Assembly: GCF_900107155.1 (NCBI RefSeq)
Contig: NZ_FNOX01000003.1
Location: 434,001-498,000, forward strand
From: Pseudomonas salomonii
Lineage (GTDB): Bacteria > Pseudomonadota > Gammaproteobacteria > Pseudomonadales > Pseudomonadaceae
Direction: 5' to 3'
Length of the DNA: 64,000 bases
Shown here: positions 8,267 through 17,928 of the stretch, piece after piece
Position numbering within the stretch: the stretch's first letter is position 1
How the letters are laid out: each line of letters starts with the position of its first letter
Translations under genes and position numbers: made by a program
The notes under the pieces: model-generated
Told to the model about the DNA's origin: nothing
The model's database searches: none
What the model saw: the letters and a program-made list of their open reading frames with translations, nothing else

Positions 8267-9340
8267 TTACAACAAAGGCGCCACCACCGGTTCTTGCCGC
8301 GGCCACGCATCCAGCACGGCCTTGAACAGCGTCGCCAGCGGGATTGCAAAAAACACACCCCAAAACCCCCATAGCCCTCCAAACAACAGCACCGCGCAGA
8401 TAATCGCCACCGGGTGCAGGTTGACGGCCTCAGAGAACAGCAGCGGCACCAATACGTTGCCATCCAGGGTCTGGATAATCCCGTACACCGCCATCAGGTA
8501 GATGAACTGATCGCTCCAGCCCCACTGGAACAACGCGATCAACATCACCGGCACGGTCACCACCACCGCGCCCACATACGGCACCACCACCGATACGCCC
8601 ACCAGCAAGGCCAGCAGCGCCGCGTAGTTCAGCCCGAGCGCGACAAACGCGATGTAGGTCACGCCGCCACAAATCACAATCTCAATGACTTTGCCGCGAA
8701 TATAATTGGCAATCTGCCGGTTCATTTCTTCGGCCACTCGGGTGATCAGCGCCCGTTCACGCGGCAGATAGCCGCTGACCCAGCGGCCGATCATTGCGCG
8801 GTCCTTGAGGAAGAAAAACACCAGGATCGGCACCAGCACAAGGTAGATCATGATGTTGACCAGGAGCGGCAGGCTGGACAGGGAAAAAGTCAGCGCCCAT
8901 TGCCCGAATTTTCCGATTTCGCCGCGCGCCACTTCAATGGCCTGCAACACCTGCTCATCCGACACCAGGTGCGGATAACGCTCCGGCAACAGCAGCAACA
9001 GCGATTGCCACTTGGCGAGCATGCCCGGCAACTCGTTGAACAAGGTGATCAACTGATGCCACAGCAATGGCAGCACCACGACGATAAACACCACCAACAG
9101 CCCCATGAACAGGGCAAACACCAGCCCAACCGCCACACCGCCAGGCAAACGCAGACGCTCCAGGGTAGTGACCAGGCCTTGCATCAGGTACGCCAGCACC
9201 ATGCCCGCCAGTACCGGCGCCAGCATGCCGCCCAAGGTGAGCACGGCGGTAAAGGCCAGAAACAGCAGGACGGCCAGCACCACCGCTTCTTCATCGGAAA
9301 AATAGCGCTGAATCCAGTCTCGTAACACTTTGAACATCAA
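8267..9340 (-). CDS. AI-2E family transporter (PerM-like membrane protein)
   Basis: A 357-residue inner-membrane protein with about seven or eight hydrophobic segments. An early pair flanks LFLAFTAVLTLGGMLAPVL, and a later block contains GVSVVVPYVGAVVVTVPV, the conserved region of the AI-2E/PerM exporter family. The C-terminal segment AIICAVLLFGGLWGFWGVFF is also typical. The transported substrate is not known for this subgroup; the family includes TqsA and a putative Na+/H+ antiporter. It ends in a short tail after LATLFKAVLDAWP. It lies 27 bases downstream of the TusA-like gene. Confidence 0.87.
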   Translation of the reverse strand: MMFKVLRDWIQRYFSDEEAVVLAVLLFLAFTAVLTLGGMLAPVLAGMVLAYLMQGLVTTLERLRLPGGVAVGLVFALFMGLLVVFIVVVLPLLWHQLITLFNELPGMLAKWQSLLLLLPERYPHLVSDEQVLQAIEVARGEIGKFGQWALTFSLSSLPLLVNIMIYLVLVPILVFFFLKDRAMIGRWVSGYLPRERALITRVAEEMNRQIANYIRGKVIEIVICGGVTYIAFVALGLNYAALLALLVGVSVVVPYVGAVVVTVPVMLIALFQWGWSDQFIYLMAVYGIIQTLDGNVLVPLLFSEAVNLHPVAIICAVLLFGGLWGFWGVFFAIPLATLFKAVLDAWPRQEPVVAPLL

Positions 9341-9367
9341 TCAACCTCGGGTGGTGGGGCGAACAGT

Positions 9368-9607
9368 TCAGGCCTTGCGCAACCAGTAACGGTACACACC
9401 GGCGGCATCTTCTTCGTGCAGCAGGGTGTGCCCGGCCAGTTTGGCAAAGGTGCGAAAATCCCGCTGGGAGCCCGCGTCCGTGGCGATCACCTTGAGCACG
9501 GCACCGCTGGCCAAGCGGTTGAGTTCCAGCTTGGCCTTGAGCAGGGGCAGCGGGCAATTGAGGCCACTGGCATCGAGTTCGGCGTCAAAGGCTACAGCGT
9601 CGGTCAT
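9368..9607 (-). CDS. TusA/SirA-family sulfur carrier protein
   Basis: A 79-residue protein of the sulfurtransferase TusA family. The signature CPLP at residues 18-21 follows LDASGLN and carries the sulfur-accepting Cys18. The family relays persulfide sulfur in tRNA thiolation and other pathways. This copy has no sulfur-relay neighbours, so its specific role is unclear. It is followed by the AI-2E permease gene in the same direction, and is divergent from the M48 protease gene. Confidence 0.85.
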   Translation of the reverse strand: MTDAVAFDAELDASGLNCPLPLLKAKLELNRLASGAVLKVIATDAGSQRDFRTFAKLAGHTLLHEEDAAGVYRYWLRKA

Positions 9608-9702
9608 CGGTTTGCTCCAGGCATGCGTTTGGGCTGCTTAGAATATCTGGTCCGAAGCTCAGTGTCCGGCTACAGTAAGCTCTTTGTCGAAAGGCTTTGT
9701 GC

Positions 9703-11136
9703 ATGACTTTTTTGCGCCCTACCCTGCTGACGCTGGCTTGCCTGCTGGCCTCCCCGGCCTTCGCTGACGACCTGCCGTCACTCGGCGACGCCAGTTCTGC
9801 CATTGTCTCGCCGCAACAGGAATTCCAACTGGGCCGCGCATGGCTGGCCTACCTGCGGGGCCAGGTCTCGCAGCTAAATGACCCGCAGCTCAAGGATTAC
9901 GTCGAAACCAGCGTGTACACGCTGGTGGAGACCAGCCAGGTGAATGACCGGCGCCTGGAGTTCATCCTCATCGACAGCCCGCAACTCAACGCCTTTGCCG
10001 CACCCGGCGGGATTGTCGGGGTAAACGGTGGCCTGTTTCTGAATGCCCAGACCGAAGGCGAATATGCCTCGGTACTCGCTCACGAATTGGCTCACTTGTC
10101 CCAACGCCACTTTGCGCGAGGTGTGGAAGCGCAGTCGCGCATGCAGATCCCGATGATGGCCGCCCTGCTCGGCGGCATTATCGCGGCGGCAGCGGGTGCG
10201 GGCGATGCCGGCATTGCCGCAATTGCGGGCAGCCAGGCGGCAGCGATCCAGGAGCAGCGCAGGTTTTCACGCCAGAACGAACAAGAGGCTGACCGCATCG
10301 GCATTCTTAATCTGGAAAAAGCCGGTTACGACCCACGCTCCATGCCGACCATGTTCGAACGTTTGATGCGCCAATACCGTTTCGATGCCAAGCCACCGGA
10401 ATTTTTGCTGACTCACCCGGTGACCGAATCGCGGATCGCCGATACCCGCAACCGTGCCGAGCAAGCCAAGCAGGGCGGCAAGGAAGACAGCTTGCGCTAC
10501 CAGTTGATTCGCGCACGGGTGCAGTTGCAATACGAAGACACGCCGGGGCTGGCCGCCAAGCGCTTCCAGGCGCAATTGGACGAGAACCCGAAAAACGATA
10601 TAGCGCGTTATGGGCTGGCCATCGCGCAGATCAAGGGTACCCAGTTCAAAGAGGCGCGGGAAAGCTTGCAGCCGCTGCTGGCCAAGGCGCCCAACGACAT
10701 TACTTACAACCTGGCGCAGATCGAGCTGGATATCGACAGCAACCACCTGCCGGATGCCCAGCAACGTACTGATCGGATGCTGGCCCAGTACCCCGGCAGC
10801 TACCCGCTGAATCAGATACGCATTGATGTGCTGCTCAAGCAGAACCGTACGGCCGATGCTGAAAAAGCCTTGGACGGGTTGCTCAAGTCGCGCCCCGATG
10901 ATCCGGATGTGTGGTACCAGGTGGCAGAGACTCGCGGCCTGTCCGGCAATATCATTGGCCTGCATCAGGCGCGTGCCGAGTACTTTGCACTGGTGGGTGA
11001 CTTCAAGCAGGCTATTCAGCAACTGGACTTTGCCAAGCGTCGGGCCGGCAACAACTTCCCACTGTCCTCGCGCATCGACGCGCGCCAGCGTGAGCTGATC
11101 GAACAGGAACGCCTGGTGAAAGGGATGATGAGCTAA
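9703..11136 (+). CDS. periplasmic M48-family zinc metalloprotease with TPR tail (BepA-like)
   Basis: A 477-residue exported protease. The signal peptide runs to about Ala21 (SPAFA/DD). The zinc motif HELAH lies at residues 127-131 in VLAHELAHLSQRH, and the third ligand is the Glu of NEQEADRIG. The C-terminal half is made of TPR-like repeats. This layout matches BepA (YfgC), which degrades misassembled outer-membrane proteins at the BAM complex. Start at ATG 9703 is preferred over an in-frame TTG at 9697, with AAGG upstream. The neighbouring AlgU regulon and bamC fit an envelope quality-control role. Confidence 0.88.
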   Translation: MTFLRPTLLTLACLLASPAFADDLPSLGDASSAIVSPQQEFQLGRAWLAYLRGQVSQLNDPQLKDYVETSVYTLVETSQVNDRRLEFILIDSPQLNAFAAPGGIVGVNGGLFLNAQTEGEYASVLAHELAHLSQRHFARGVEAQSRMQIPMMAALLGGIIAAAAGAGDAGIAAIAGSQAAAIQEQRRFSRQNEQEADRIGILNLEKAGYDPRSMPTMFERLMRQYRFDAKPPEFLLTHPVTESRIADTRNRAEQAKQGGKEDSLRYQLIRARVQLQYEDTPGLAAKRFQAQLDENPKNDIARYGLAIAQIKGTQFKEARESLQPLLAKAPNDITYNLAQIELDIDSNHLPDAQQRTDRMLAQYPGSYPLNQIRIDVLLKQNRTADAEKALDGLLKSRPDDPDVWYQVAETRGLSGNIIGLHQARAEYFALVGDFKQAIQQLDFAKRRAGNNFPLSSRIDARQRELIEQERLVKGMMS

Positions 11137-11150
11137 AACCATCGCCCACA

Positions 11151-11189
11151 AAAAAGCCCCGCTTTCGTTAACCGACAGCGGGGCTTTTT
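11151..11189. terminator. bidirectional terminator between the M48 protease gene and mucD
   Basis: AAAAAGCCCCGCT (11151-11163) pairs with AGCGGGGCTTTTT (11177-11189). A-run and T-run flanks on either side allow termination in both directions between these convergent genes. Confidence 0.88.
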
Positions 11190-11203
11190 ATTGAACTAGC
11201 GGA

Positions 11204-12643
11204 TTACTCGGCCAGCTTGAAGGTGATGAAACTTGCACGCCCCTGACGCAGCACGCGCATCGACACCGAGCGATTCTTCGGCAACGCTTTGGCGATGTCG
11301 GTGAACTCCTTGGTGGAGTTGATCGCCTGGTTGTTCAGGTGGGTGATCACGTCGCCCGGCTGCAGGCCGATCAGGGCGGCCGGGCCGTCCTGGACTTCTT
11401 TGATAACAACACCGCTCTTGAGGTCGAAACTCTTCTTCTGCTCGTCGGTCAATTCAACCACGGCAATGCCCAAGCGATTGCTGCTGCGTTCAGCGCCGGG
11501 TTTGGCGTTGCCCAACGCATCCAGGGTTGCACCCTCTTCCGGGATCGCGCCGACGGTCAGCTCAACGGTCTGGCGCTTGCCGTCACGAATCACTTCCAGC
11601 TTGGCTTTGCTGCCGGCTTTCAAGGCACCCACCAGATGTGGCAGGTCGGCGGACATGATGATCGGCTGGCCATTCATGCTCAGGATCACATCGCCCACTT
11701 GCAGGCCGCCTTTGGCAGCAGGGCCGTCGTCCTGGATCTGCGCGACCAGGGCACCGGCCGGCTTGTCGAGGCCGAACGATTCAGCCAGGTCTTTGTTCAC
11801 TTCCTGGATCACCACACCCAACCAGCCACGGCTGACTTTGCCACCACTTTTGAGCTGGTTGGAAACGTCCATGGCCACGTCGATCGGGATGGCAAAGGAC
11901 ACGCCCATGAAGCCACCGGAGCGGGTGTAGATCTGCGAGTTGATCCCCACCACTTCGCCCGCCAGGTTAAACAGCGGACCGCCGGAGTTACCCGGATTGA
12001 TCGGCACGTCGGTCTGGATGAACGGCACGTAGTTTTCGTTTGGCAGGCTGCGGCCGATGGCGCTGACGATGCCCTGGGTCACGGTATGGTCGAAGCCGAA
12101 CGGCGAACCGATCGCAACCACCCACTGCCCGGCTTTCAGGTCCTGGGATTTACCCAGCTTCAGCACAGGCAGGTCTTTGCCTTCGATTTTCAGCAAAGCC
12201 ACGTCGGAGCGTGGGTCGGTGCCCACCAGCTTGGCTTTCAACTCACTGCGGTCGGCCAGGCGCACCAGAATTTCGTCAGCGTCGGCAATCACATGATTGT
12301 TAGTGAGGATGTAACCGTCAGGCGAAATGATGAAGCCCGAGCCCAGGGACTGCGCCTCGCGCTGACCGCCACCGCCGCCACGCGGGGAACGTTGTTGCGG
12401 CATACCGCGCTCGAAGAACTCGCGCAGCATGGGCGGCAGGCCTTCCAGGTCAGGCATCTGCTGGTTCGAGACTTTGCGATCCGGCAGCTTCTGCGTGGTA
12501 CTGATGTTCACCACGGCAGGCGAGGCCTGCTCCACCAGTTGGGTGAAGTCAGGCAGCTCGACCGCTTGCGCGGACACTGCCTGACCCAGCACCAATACCG
12601 TGGCGACTAGGGTTAGGTAAGACTTCAAACGTGGTATCGACAT
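11204..12643 (-). CDS. mucD: periplasmic Do-like serine protease MucD
   Basis: A 479-residue HtrA/DegP-family protease-chaperone. The signal peptide ends near AVSAQA. The catalytic triad is His117 (TNNHV), Asp147 (DPRSDVALL) and Ser220 (NPGNSGGP). Two PDZ domains follow, the first containing SRGWLGVVIQEV and the second KSGVVIKEVQDGPAA. A Gly/Arg-rich linker at about residues 86-96 precedes the protease core. In Pseudomonas MucD dampens the AlgU stress pathway and degrades misfolded periplasmic proteins. It follows mucB in the same direction with a 234-base gap and no mucC between. Confidence 0.95.
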   Translation of the reverse strand: MSIPRLKSYLTLVATVLVLGQAVSAQAVELPDFTQLVEQASPAVVNISTTQKLPDRKVSNQQMPDLEGLPPMLREFFERGMPQQRSPRGGGGGQREAQSLGSGFIISPDGYILTNNHVIADADEILVRLADRSELKAKLVGTDPRSDVALLKIEGKDLPVLKLGKSQDLKAGQWVVAIGSPFGFDHTVTQGIVSAIGRSLPNENYVPFIQTDVPINPGNSGGPLFNLAGEVVGINSQIYTRSGGFMGVSFAIPIDVAMDVSNQLKSGGKVSRGWLGVVIQEVNKDLAESFGLDKPAGALVAQIQDDGPAAKGGLQVGDVILSMNGQPIIMSADLPHLVGALKAGSKAKLEVIRDGKRQTVELTVGAIPEEGATLDALGNAKPGAERSSNRLGIAVVELTDEQKKSFDLKSGVVIKEVQDGPAALIGLQPGDVITHLNNQAINSTKEFTDIAKALPKNRSVSMRVLRQGRASFITFKLAE

Positions 12644-12877
12644 ACAGCTCCCATTACGACGAGCAGGGTTGAGCGACAGGGTTCAAGAAACGCCGAAAAC
12701 TTCGACCGGCATTTTTGTTCCGCGAACAAAATAAGGTCAGAGCCGACAAGCTCTGACCTATAAAAAACATGGGGATTTTTTGCAAGTGAAAATACTGATC
12801 CAGAAATTTCATGCTCTCAGCCCCCAACCACGCAAAGGCTCACATTGAAAGGTCAGGATGAACATAGGATTAACGAC

Positions 12878-13837
12878 TCATGGCTTGGCGGCGGTCTTTT
12901 CGCCGCGCACCGACAGCGCGATGCGTTCGGCAGTGCCGATGGGAATTTCGCCGACAACCGTCACCATGACTTCGCCATCGACCGTGTTCAGACGACGCGA
13001 CACGGCGACCGTTGGGCCAAGTTGCGTACGAGTTTCGCTCACACTCGCACCGTCGGTGGACTCAAGAAATACTGAGAAACGTGCAAGTCCGTCGTCATAC
13101 ATCAGACTGTCGACCGTAGCGTGGGTCTGAGTATCTTTTCGCGAGACGCTGCTGGTGAGCTGAAAACCGGGAGGCAACCAGTCCAGATGCCAAGCGTGCG
13201 TAGCAGGTACCTCGGGTGCTTTGGTGCTGGAAACAGCCACAGGTGAGCATTCGCTGCTGGGCTGTAAGTCACGATCTGACGGCGCAGCCGAGGTGTTCAG
13301 TCGAGTGAACTGGAAGCGCTCCAACAACTGGCCCTGCTCATTGAGTAACAGGGATTTCAGCGGCAGCGCGGTTTCACGATCCAGGTGCAACTCAAAGCCA
13401 TATCGGTATTGATCACGGGGAGTAATCGACACAATCACCGCATTTCGACCGGCCACGCGAGATTTGCCAATGACGGCCAGTGCGTAGAATTGAGTTAGTT
13501 TTTGCGGATCCAGGGCGCGCGAAGACGCATCAGGCGAGTTGCCAAGGCCGGCAACCAAGGTGCCACTGACACATTGGGTACGACCGTCTACCCGCACCAG
13601 TTCCTGGGCAGAGCCATCGAGCTGCAACAGCCGCTCACGGACGTGACCGTCCTGGACGCGATGCCAGATGTCATGGGTAGAAAAGTTGCCGTTACGCTCG
13701 TAGACGAACGTACCTGCAAAGCTTTGCTGCTGCTCTGCACGCCCAAGTCGAGTCAGCCAGTCTTGGGCTTCGTCGGCATGGGCGGATAGTGCAAAACAAC
13801 CACTGAGCAAAAGCGTAAGGAGCGGTATGGCGCGCAT
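12878..13837 (-). CDS. mucB: AlgU regulatory protein MucB (RseB-like)
   Basis: A 319-residue periplasmic protein. The start ATG at 13837 begins a clear signal peptide, MRAIPLLTLLLSGCFALSAHA. The N-terminal lipid-binding-like domain contains RLGRAEQQQSFAGTFVY, and the C-terminal domain includes HAWHLDWLPPGFQL, both typical of MucB/RseB. It binds the periplasmic part of MucA and shields it from proteolysis, thereby holding AlgU inactive. It starts 16 bases after mucA in the same operon. Confidence 0.95.
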   Translation of the reverse strand: MRAIPLLTLLLSGCFALSAHADEAQDWLTRLGRAEQQQSFAGTFVYERNGNFSTHDIWHRVQDGHVRERLLQLDGSAQELVRVDGRTQCVSGTLVAGLGNSPDASSRALDPQKLTQFYALAVIGKSRVAGRNAVIVSITPRDQYRYGFELHLDRETALPLKSLLLNEQGQLLERFQFTRLNTSAAPSDRDLQPSSECSPVAVSSTKAPEVPATHAWHLDWLPPGFQLTSSVSRKDTQTHATVDSLMYDDGLARFSVFLESTDGASVSETRTQLGPTVAVSRRLNTVDGEVMVTVVGEIPIGTAERIALSVRGEKTAAKP

Positions 13838-13853
13838 AGGGCCCCTTAGCGGT

Positions 13854-14441
13854 TTAGCGGTTTTCCAGGCTGGCTGCACGAGCGTATGGCAGAGCGCTTT
13901 CAGTGCCTTTCAAAGCAGATTCCTGTGCATGTTGACGCAGGTAGCCTGGAAGACGCTGGTCCTGCCAGCCGGATTGCCCTTGAAGTACGCCGTTGGCCAT
14001 AGGGCCAGTGGCATCAGAGCTTTCCTTGTAGCCGGCCAGTACTGCCGGGCCTTTGACTTGCGGACCGGCCATGACCGGTTGCTGAGTCTGCTGGGCCAGT
14101 TCGGCACCGGCGATTTCGTCCTGGTTGTACAGGCGAACACCGGCCAACACGGCAACAGTCACCGAGGCTGCTACTGCCAAGCGACCCAGGCTACGCCATG
14201 GACCACGAGCAGCTTTCGCCGGAACGGCTTCATCGGCCAACGCGGCAGAAACGGCCGCAGCAATATCCAGACGAGGGATTAGTAGATCCTTGTGCATCAC
14301 CGCCCGAGCGACTTGGTAACGAGACCAGGTATCACGGGTTTCGGCATCATCAAATGCATTGAGCACTCGACGAAGTTCCAGTTCATCCGCTTCGTTATCC
14401 ATCACTGCGGACAGCGATTCCTGCAGGGCATCACGACTCAT
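13854..14441 (-). CDS. mucA: anti-sigma factor MucA
   Basis: A 195-residue inner-membrane anti-sigma factor. The ATG at 14441 has an AGAGGA Shine-Dalgarno and starts MSRDALQESLSAVMDNEADE, the cytosolic AlgU-binding domain. One membrane segment (LAVAASVTVAVLAGVRLY) lies near residues 87-105, with a periplasmic tail that ends SLENR. Stress-induced cleavage of MucA frees AlgU. It reads intact, with no frameshift of the kind that gives mucoid strains. It lies 32 bases downstream of algU. Confidence 0.95.
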   Translation of the reverse strand: MSRDALQESLSAVMDNEADELELRRVLNAFDDAETRDTWSRYQVARAVMHKDLLIPRLDIAAAVSAALADEAVPAKAARGPWRSLGRLAVAASVTVAVLAGVRLYNQDEIAGAELAQQTQQPVMAGPQVKGPAVLAGYKESSDATGPMANGVLQGQSGWQDQRLPGYLRQHAQESALKGTESALPYARAASLENR

Positions 14442-14473
14442 GGCGGTTCCTCTCTTGGCTGTCGCCGCTGTCT

Positions 14474-15055
14474 TTAGTTTTCCTGCAACAACGGTTGCAA
14501 GGCTTTGTCGATGGCTTCCCGGGCCCGGAAAATCCGTGACCTTACAGTCCCCACCGGACATTGCATGACGCTCGCAATGTCTTCGTAACTGAGACCATCG
14601 AATTCACGTAAAGTTAACGCCGTACGCAAATCTTCTGGCAGTTGCTGAATAGTGCGATGAACGGTGCCCTCGATCTCGTCGCGCAGCAAAGCACGTTCCG
14701 GCGACTCGAGATCTTTGAGGCCGTGATCACCATCGTAAAATTCTGCATCCTCTGAACTTACATCACTGTCCGGTGGGCGGCGGCCGCGAGACACCAGATA
14801 GTTCTTCGCCGTGTTAATGGCGATGCGGTAGAGCCACGTATAAAACGCACTATCACCGCGAAAATTGCCAAGTGCACGGTACGCCTTGATAAAGGCTTCC
14901 TGTGCAACGTCCTGCGCTTCATGGGTGTCGTGCACAAACCGCACGATCAACCCGAGAATTTTGTGCTGGTATTTCAGCACTAGCAGATCAAATGCTCGCT
15001 TGTCGCCACGCTGAACGCGCTCGACCAGCTGCTGATCCTCTTCCTGGGTTAGCAT
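14474..15055 (-). CDS. algU: extracytoplasmic-function sigma factor AlgU (sigma-22, RpoE-like)
   Basis: A 193-residue ECF sigma factor controlling envelope stress and alginate. The start at ATG 15055 (MLTQEEDQQLVERVQRGD) is chosen over a GTG two codons earlier, with GAGGAG upstream. Region 2 holds DVAQEAFIKAYRAL and TWLYRIAINTAKN. Region 4 holds SYEDIASVMQCPVGTVRSRIFRAREAID, the helix-turn-helix that reads the -35. A matching AlgU-type promoter lies upstream, so it is probably autoregulated. It is the first gene of algU-mucA-mucB. Confidence 0.97.
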   Translation of the reverse strand: MLTQEEDQQLVERVQRGDKRAFDLLVLKYQHKILGLIVRFVHDTHEAQDVAQEAFIKAYRALGNFRGDSAFYTWLYRIAINTAKNYLVSRGRRPPDSDVSSEDAEFYDGDHGLKDLESPERALLRDEIEGTVHRTIQQLPEDLRTALTLREFDGLSYEDIASVMQCPVGTVRSRIFRAREAIDKALQPLLQEN

Positions 15056-15114
15056 GAACACTCCTCGTTGTACTCGCAGGAGGCTTGCATAACTAAACGA
15101 TCAGGCTTGCAAAC

Positions 15115-15141
15115 ATAGACTAGGACTTCTCGCAAAAGTTC
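15115..15141 (-). promoter_or_regulatory. candidate AlgU-dependent promoter of algU
   Basis: On the minus strand GAACTT (15141-15136) is followed after 16 bases by TCTAT (15119-15115). The AlgU/sigma-E consensus is GAACTT, 16-17 bases, then TCTGA or a close variant. Position about 60 bases upstream of the algU start fits the known autoregulated promoter of this operon. Confidence 0.6.
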
Positions 15142-15518
15142 TCCCCCTCCAAGCAAGTTTCCGGCATGCACTGATTTGGCACACACGAAAAACGCAGCGC
15201 GGGCTAGGCCGGCTGCGCGAATAATCTTGTCGCCGGTTTTCTGACGCGTCCAATGCTCCCGACGGGCCAATAAACTCAACGTTTTCCCAGCTTTCGGGCA
15301 ACCTGCTATTGAGTGGGAGCTCATGCAAAAAGTTCCCATCTCAATAGCCGGCCCATATGACCTCAGCTGCGCACCGTAATTTCACATTGCCACGAATGCC
15401 CGGCTATTGTGCCGCTCCCCCCCTCTATATACTAGTGGCCCGTGTGACCCTTTGATTCGCCGATCCGGGCGTCCTGTTTGCGCCAGCCCTTTGGATCGCT
15501 TTTTGCGGAATCCTTCAA
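15142..15518. other. intergenic region between algU and nadB
   Basis: This divergent intergenic region holds the upstream control sequence of algU and presumably the nadB promoter. A TATATACTAG stretch near 15425 could be a -10 element for nadB, but I see no convincing -35. No open frame with a credible start is visible. Confidence 0.4.
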
Positions 15519-17135
15519 ATGAGCCAACAGTTTCAACACGATGTCCTGGTGATTGGTAGCGGTGCGGCCGGCTTGAGCCTGGCACTCACCCTCCCCAGCC
15601 ACCTGCGCATTGCGGTCCTGAGCAAGGGCGACCTGGCCAATGGCTCGACATTCTGGGCCCAGGGCGGTGTCGCGGCGGTACTGGACGACACCGACACCGT
15701 GCAATCCCACGTCGAAGACACCCTTAACGCCGGCGGCGGCCTGTGCAACGAAGAGGCGGTGCGCTTCACCGTCGAGCATAGCCGTGAAGCCATCCAATGG
15801 CTGATCGACCAGGGCGTGCCGTTCACCCGCGACGAACACGCCGGCAGTGATGACGGCGGATTCGAATTCCACCTGACCCGCGAGGGCGGCCACAGCCATC
15901 GCCGCATCATCCACGCCGCCGACGCCACCGGCGCCGCCATCTTCAAAACGCTGCTCGAGCAGGCCCGTCAACGTCCCAACATCGAATTACTGGAGCAACG
16001 CGTCGCCGTCGACCTGATCACCGAAAAGCGCCTGGGCCTGGACGGCGAACGCTGCCTCGGCGCCTACGTGCTCAACCGAGCCAGTGGCGAAGTCGATACT
16101 TACGGCGCACGCTTCACCATTCTGGCCTCGGGCGGCGCCGCCAAGGTCTACCTCTATACCAGCAACCCCGACGGCGCCTGCGGTGACGGCATCGCCATGG
16201 CCTGGCGTTCGGGCTGCCGGGTGGCCAACCTGGAGTTCAACCAGTTCCACCCCACCTGCCTGTACCACCCGCAAGCCAAGAGCTTCCTGATCACCGAAGC
16301 CCTGCGCGGCGAAGGCGCACACTTGAAACTGCCAAACGGCGAGCGCTTCATGCAGCGCTTTGACCCACGCGCCGAACTGGCACCACGGGATATCGTCGCC
16401 CGCGCCATCGACCATGAAATGAAGCGCCTGGGCATCGACTGCGTGTACCTCGACATCAGCCACAAACCCGAAGCCTTCATCAAGACCCACTTCCCCACCG
16501 TCTACGAACGTTGCCTGGCATTCAACATCGACATCACCAAAGGCCCGATCCCGGTGGTGCCGGCTGCGCACTACACCTGCGGCGGCGTGATGGTCGACCA
16601 AAACGGTCGCACTGACGTGCCTGGCCTGTATGCGATCGGCGAAACCAGCTTCACCGGCCTGCATGGCGCCAACCGCATGGCCAGCAACTCGTTGCTCGAA
16701 TGTTTCGTTTATGCACGCTCGGCGGCTGCCGACATCCTTGAGCAACTGCCCCGCATTCCGGTGCCCGCCGCCCTGCCGCGCTGGGACGCCAGCCAAGTGA
16801 CCGATTCCGACGAAGACGTGATCATCGCGCACAACTGGGACGAGCTGCGGCGCTTCATGTGGGACTACGTAGGCATTGTGCGCACCAATAAGCGCCTGGC
16901 GCGGGCTCAACATCGCGTGCGCTTGCTGCTGGACGAGATCGACGAGTTCTACAGCAACTATAAAGTCAGCCGCGACCTGATCGAGTTGCGCAACCTGGCC
17001 CAGGTCGCCGAATTGATGATCCGCTCAGCCATGGAGCGCAAGGAAAGCCGTGGCCTGCATTACACCCTCGACTACCCGCAAATGCTGCCCGAAGCCCGCG
17101 ACACTATTCTGGTGCCAGCCACCTACGGCGACTGA
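15519..17135 (+). CDS. nadB: L-aspartate oxidase
   Basis: A 538-residue FAD enzyme that oxidises aspartate to iminoaspartate in de novo NAD synthesis. The dinucleotide-binding motif [16 protein letters not shown] is at residues 9-24. The segment [16 protein letters not shown] ([17 protein letters not shown]) and the family-typical [15 protein letters not shown] follow. It belongs to the same flavoprotein family as SdhA. Its last 32 bases overlap the 3' end of the convergent ygfX-like gene. Placement next to sdhE, a flavinylation factor for SdhA, is notable. Confidence 0.97.
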   Translation: MSQQFQHDVLVIGSGAAGLSLALTLPSHLRIAVLSKGDLANGSTFWAQGGVAAVLDDTDTVQSHVEDTLNAGGGLCNEEAVRFTVEHSREAIQWLIDQGVPFTRDEHAGSDDGGFEFHLTREGGHSHRRIIHAADATGAAIFKTLLEQARQRPNIELLEQRVAVDLITEKRLGLDGERCLGAYVLNRASGEVDTYGARFTILASGGAAKVYLYTSNPDGACGDGIAMAWRSGCRVANLEFNQFHPTCLYHPQAKSFLITEALRGEGAHLKLPNGERFMQRFDPRAELAPRDIVARAIDHEMKRLGIDCVYLDISHKPEAFIKTHFPTVYERCLAFNIDITKGPIPVVPAAHYTCGGVMVDQNGRTDVPGLYAIGETSFTGLHGANRMASNSLLECFVYARSAAADILEQLPRIPVPAALPRWDASQVTDSDEDVIIAHNWDELRRFMWDYVGIVRTNKRLARAQHRVRLLLDEIDEFYSNYKVSRDLIELRNLAQVAELMIRSAMERKESRGLHYTLDYPQMLPEARDTILVPATYGD

Positions 17136-17550
17136 ACTTCAGGCGTACCCGCAGGCGCCGGTGCACATCGGCGACCTGCGAATCCATCGGTACGCAAACC
17201 GAGCGCACCCACCACTGGCCCGGCACCCGGTAGCGCAGCACCACGATCAGCGGCAGCGCCAGGCTGTCCGGGCGCAACTGCACGCTGTGCCAGCCGCGCT
17301 CGGCAGTGAACAACTGCCAGCCATCTTCGTCGCGGCGCAGGCCACGAATCGACGAACGGTGAGTCAGCAGAATATGACGCGGCAACACCCAGGCGGCATG
17401 CGCCAGGCATAACAGAGTGCCAAGGCTTGCGAAGGGCAAATCAATAATCAACAAGGCACCCAGCGCGAACAGCTGGGCAAACAGATACGCCGCCAGCAAC
17501 AGCCGTGAGGCCTGCCAGCGGCATTCGAAGCGATTACTTGGGCTGGACAC
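17104..17550 (-). CDS. YgfX-family membrane protein
   Basis: A 148-residue protein with two close hydrophobic segments at about residues 15-58 ([18 protein letters not shown] and [15 protein letters not shown]), then a soluble domain with [15 protein letters not shown]. This matches the YgfX (CptA) family encoded next to SdhE in gammaproteobacteria. In E. coli it was reported as a toxin acting on cytoskeletal proteins, with SdhE described as its partner; that toxin role is debated. It overlaps sdhE by 17 bases on the same strand and the nadB end on the other. Confidence 0.75.
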   Translation of the reverse strand: MSSPSNRFECRWQASRLLLAAYLFAQLFALGALLIIDLPFASLGTLLCLAHAAWVLPRHILLTHRSSIRGLRRDEDGWQLFTAERGWHSVQLRPDSLALPLIVVLRYRVPGQWWVRSVCVPMDSQVADVHRRLRVRLKFSRRRWLAPE

Positions 17551-17788
17551 GATCCAGAATCATCCGAACCATGCGCTGCAGCTCCGGGTCTTCAGATTCG
17601 GCGCGCTCCATGAACCAGCCAAACATGTCCTGGTCTTCACACTCCAGCAGCCGCACATAGAGATCGCGGTCTACCTTATCCAGCGTCGCGTACACTTCTT
17701 TAGTGAACGGCACCAGCAACACATCCAGCTCCAGCATGCCACGGCGGCTGTGCCAGTAGAGGCGGTTGATTTCTACTTCTTCTACCAT
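17534..17788 (-). CDS. sdhE: FAD assembly factor SdhE
   Basis: An 84-residue protein that promotes covalent flavinylation of succinate dehydrogenase. The start ATG at 17788 has a GAGGAG Shine-Dalgarno. The RGxxE signature is Arg16-Gly17-x-x-Glu20 in SRRGMLELD, followed by the acidic [14 protein letters not shown]. It overlaps the ygfX-like gene, so the two are translationally linked. Confidence 0.94.
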   Translation of the reverse strand: MVEEVEINRLYWHSRRGMLELDVLLVPFTKEVYATLDKVDRDLYVRLLECEDQDMFGWFMERAESEDPELQRMVRMILDRVQPK

Positions 17789-17928
17789 GGACTGCTCCTC
17801 AAATAGCGCGCAAGTATACAGGGCCGACGGCAGCGGGACACTCGGCTTTGGTCGCCCCATATGGAAACTATCCATTTGCCGGGCGCCCCTCTATGATGCA
17901 CCCATGACTTTTTGACCTGCGAAGACCC

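Noticed and set aside
13854..14441. mucA mutation causing a mucoid type
   Set aside because: mucA reads through to a full 195-residue protein with its membrane segment and periplasmic domain.
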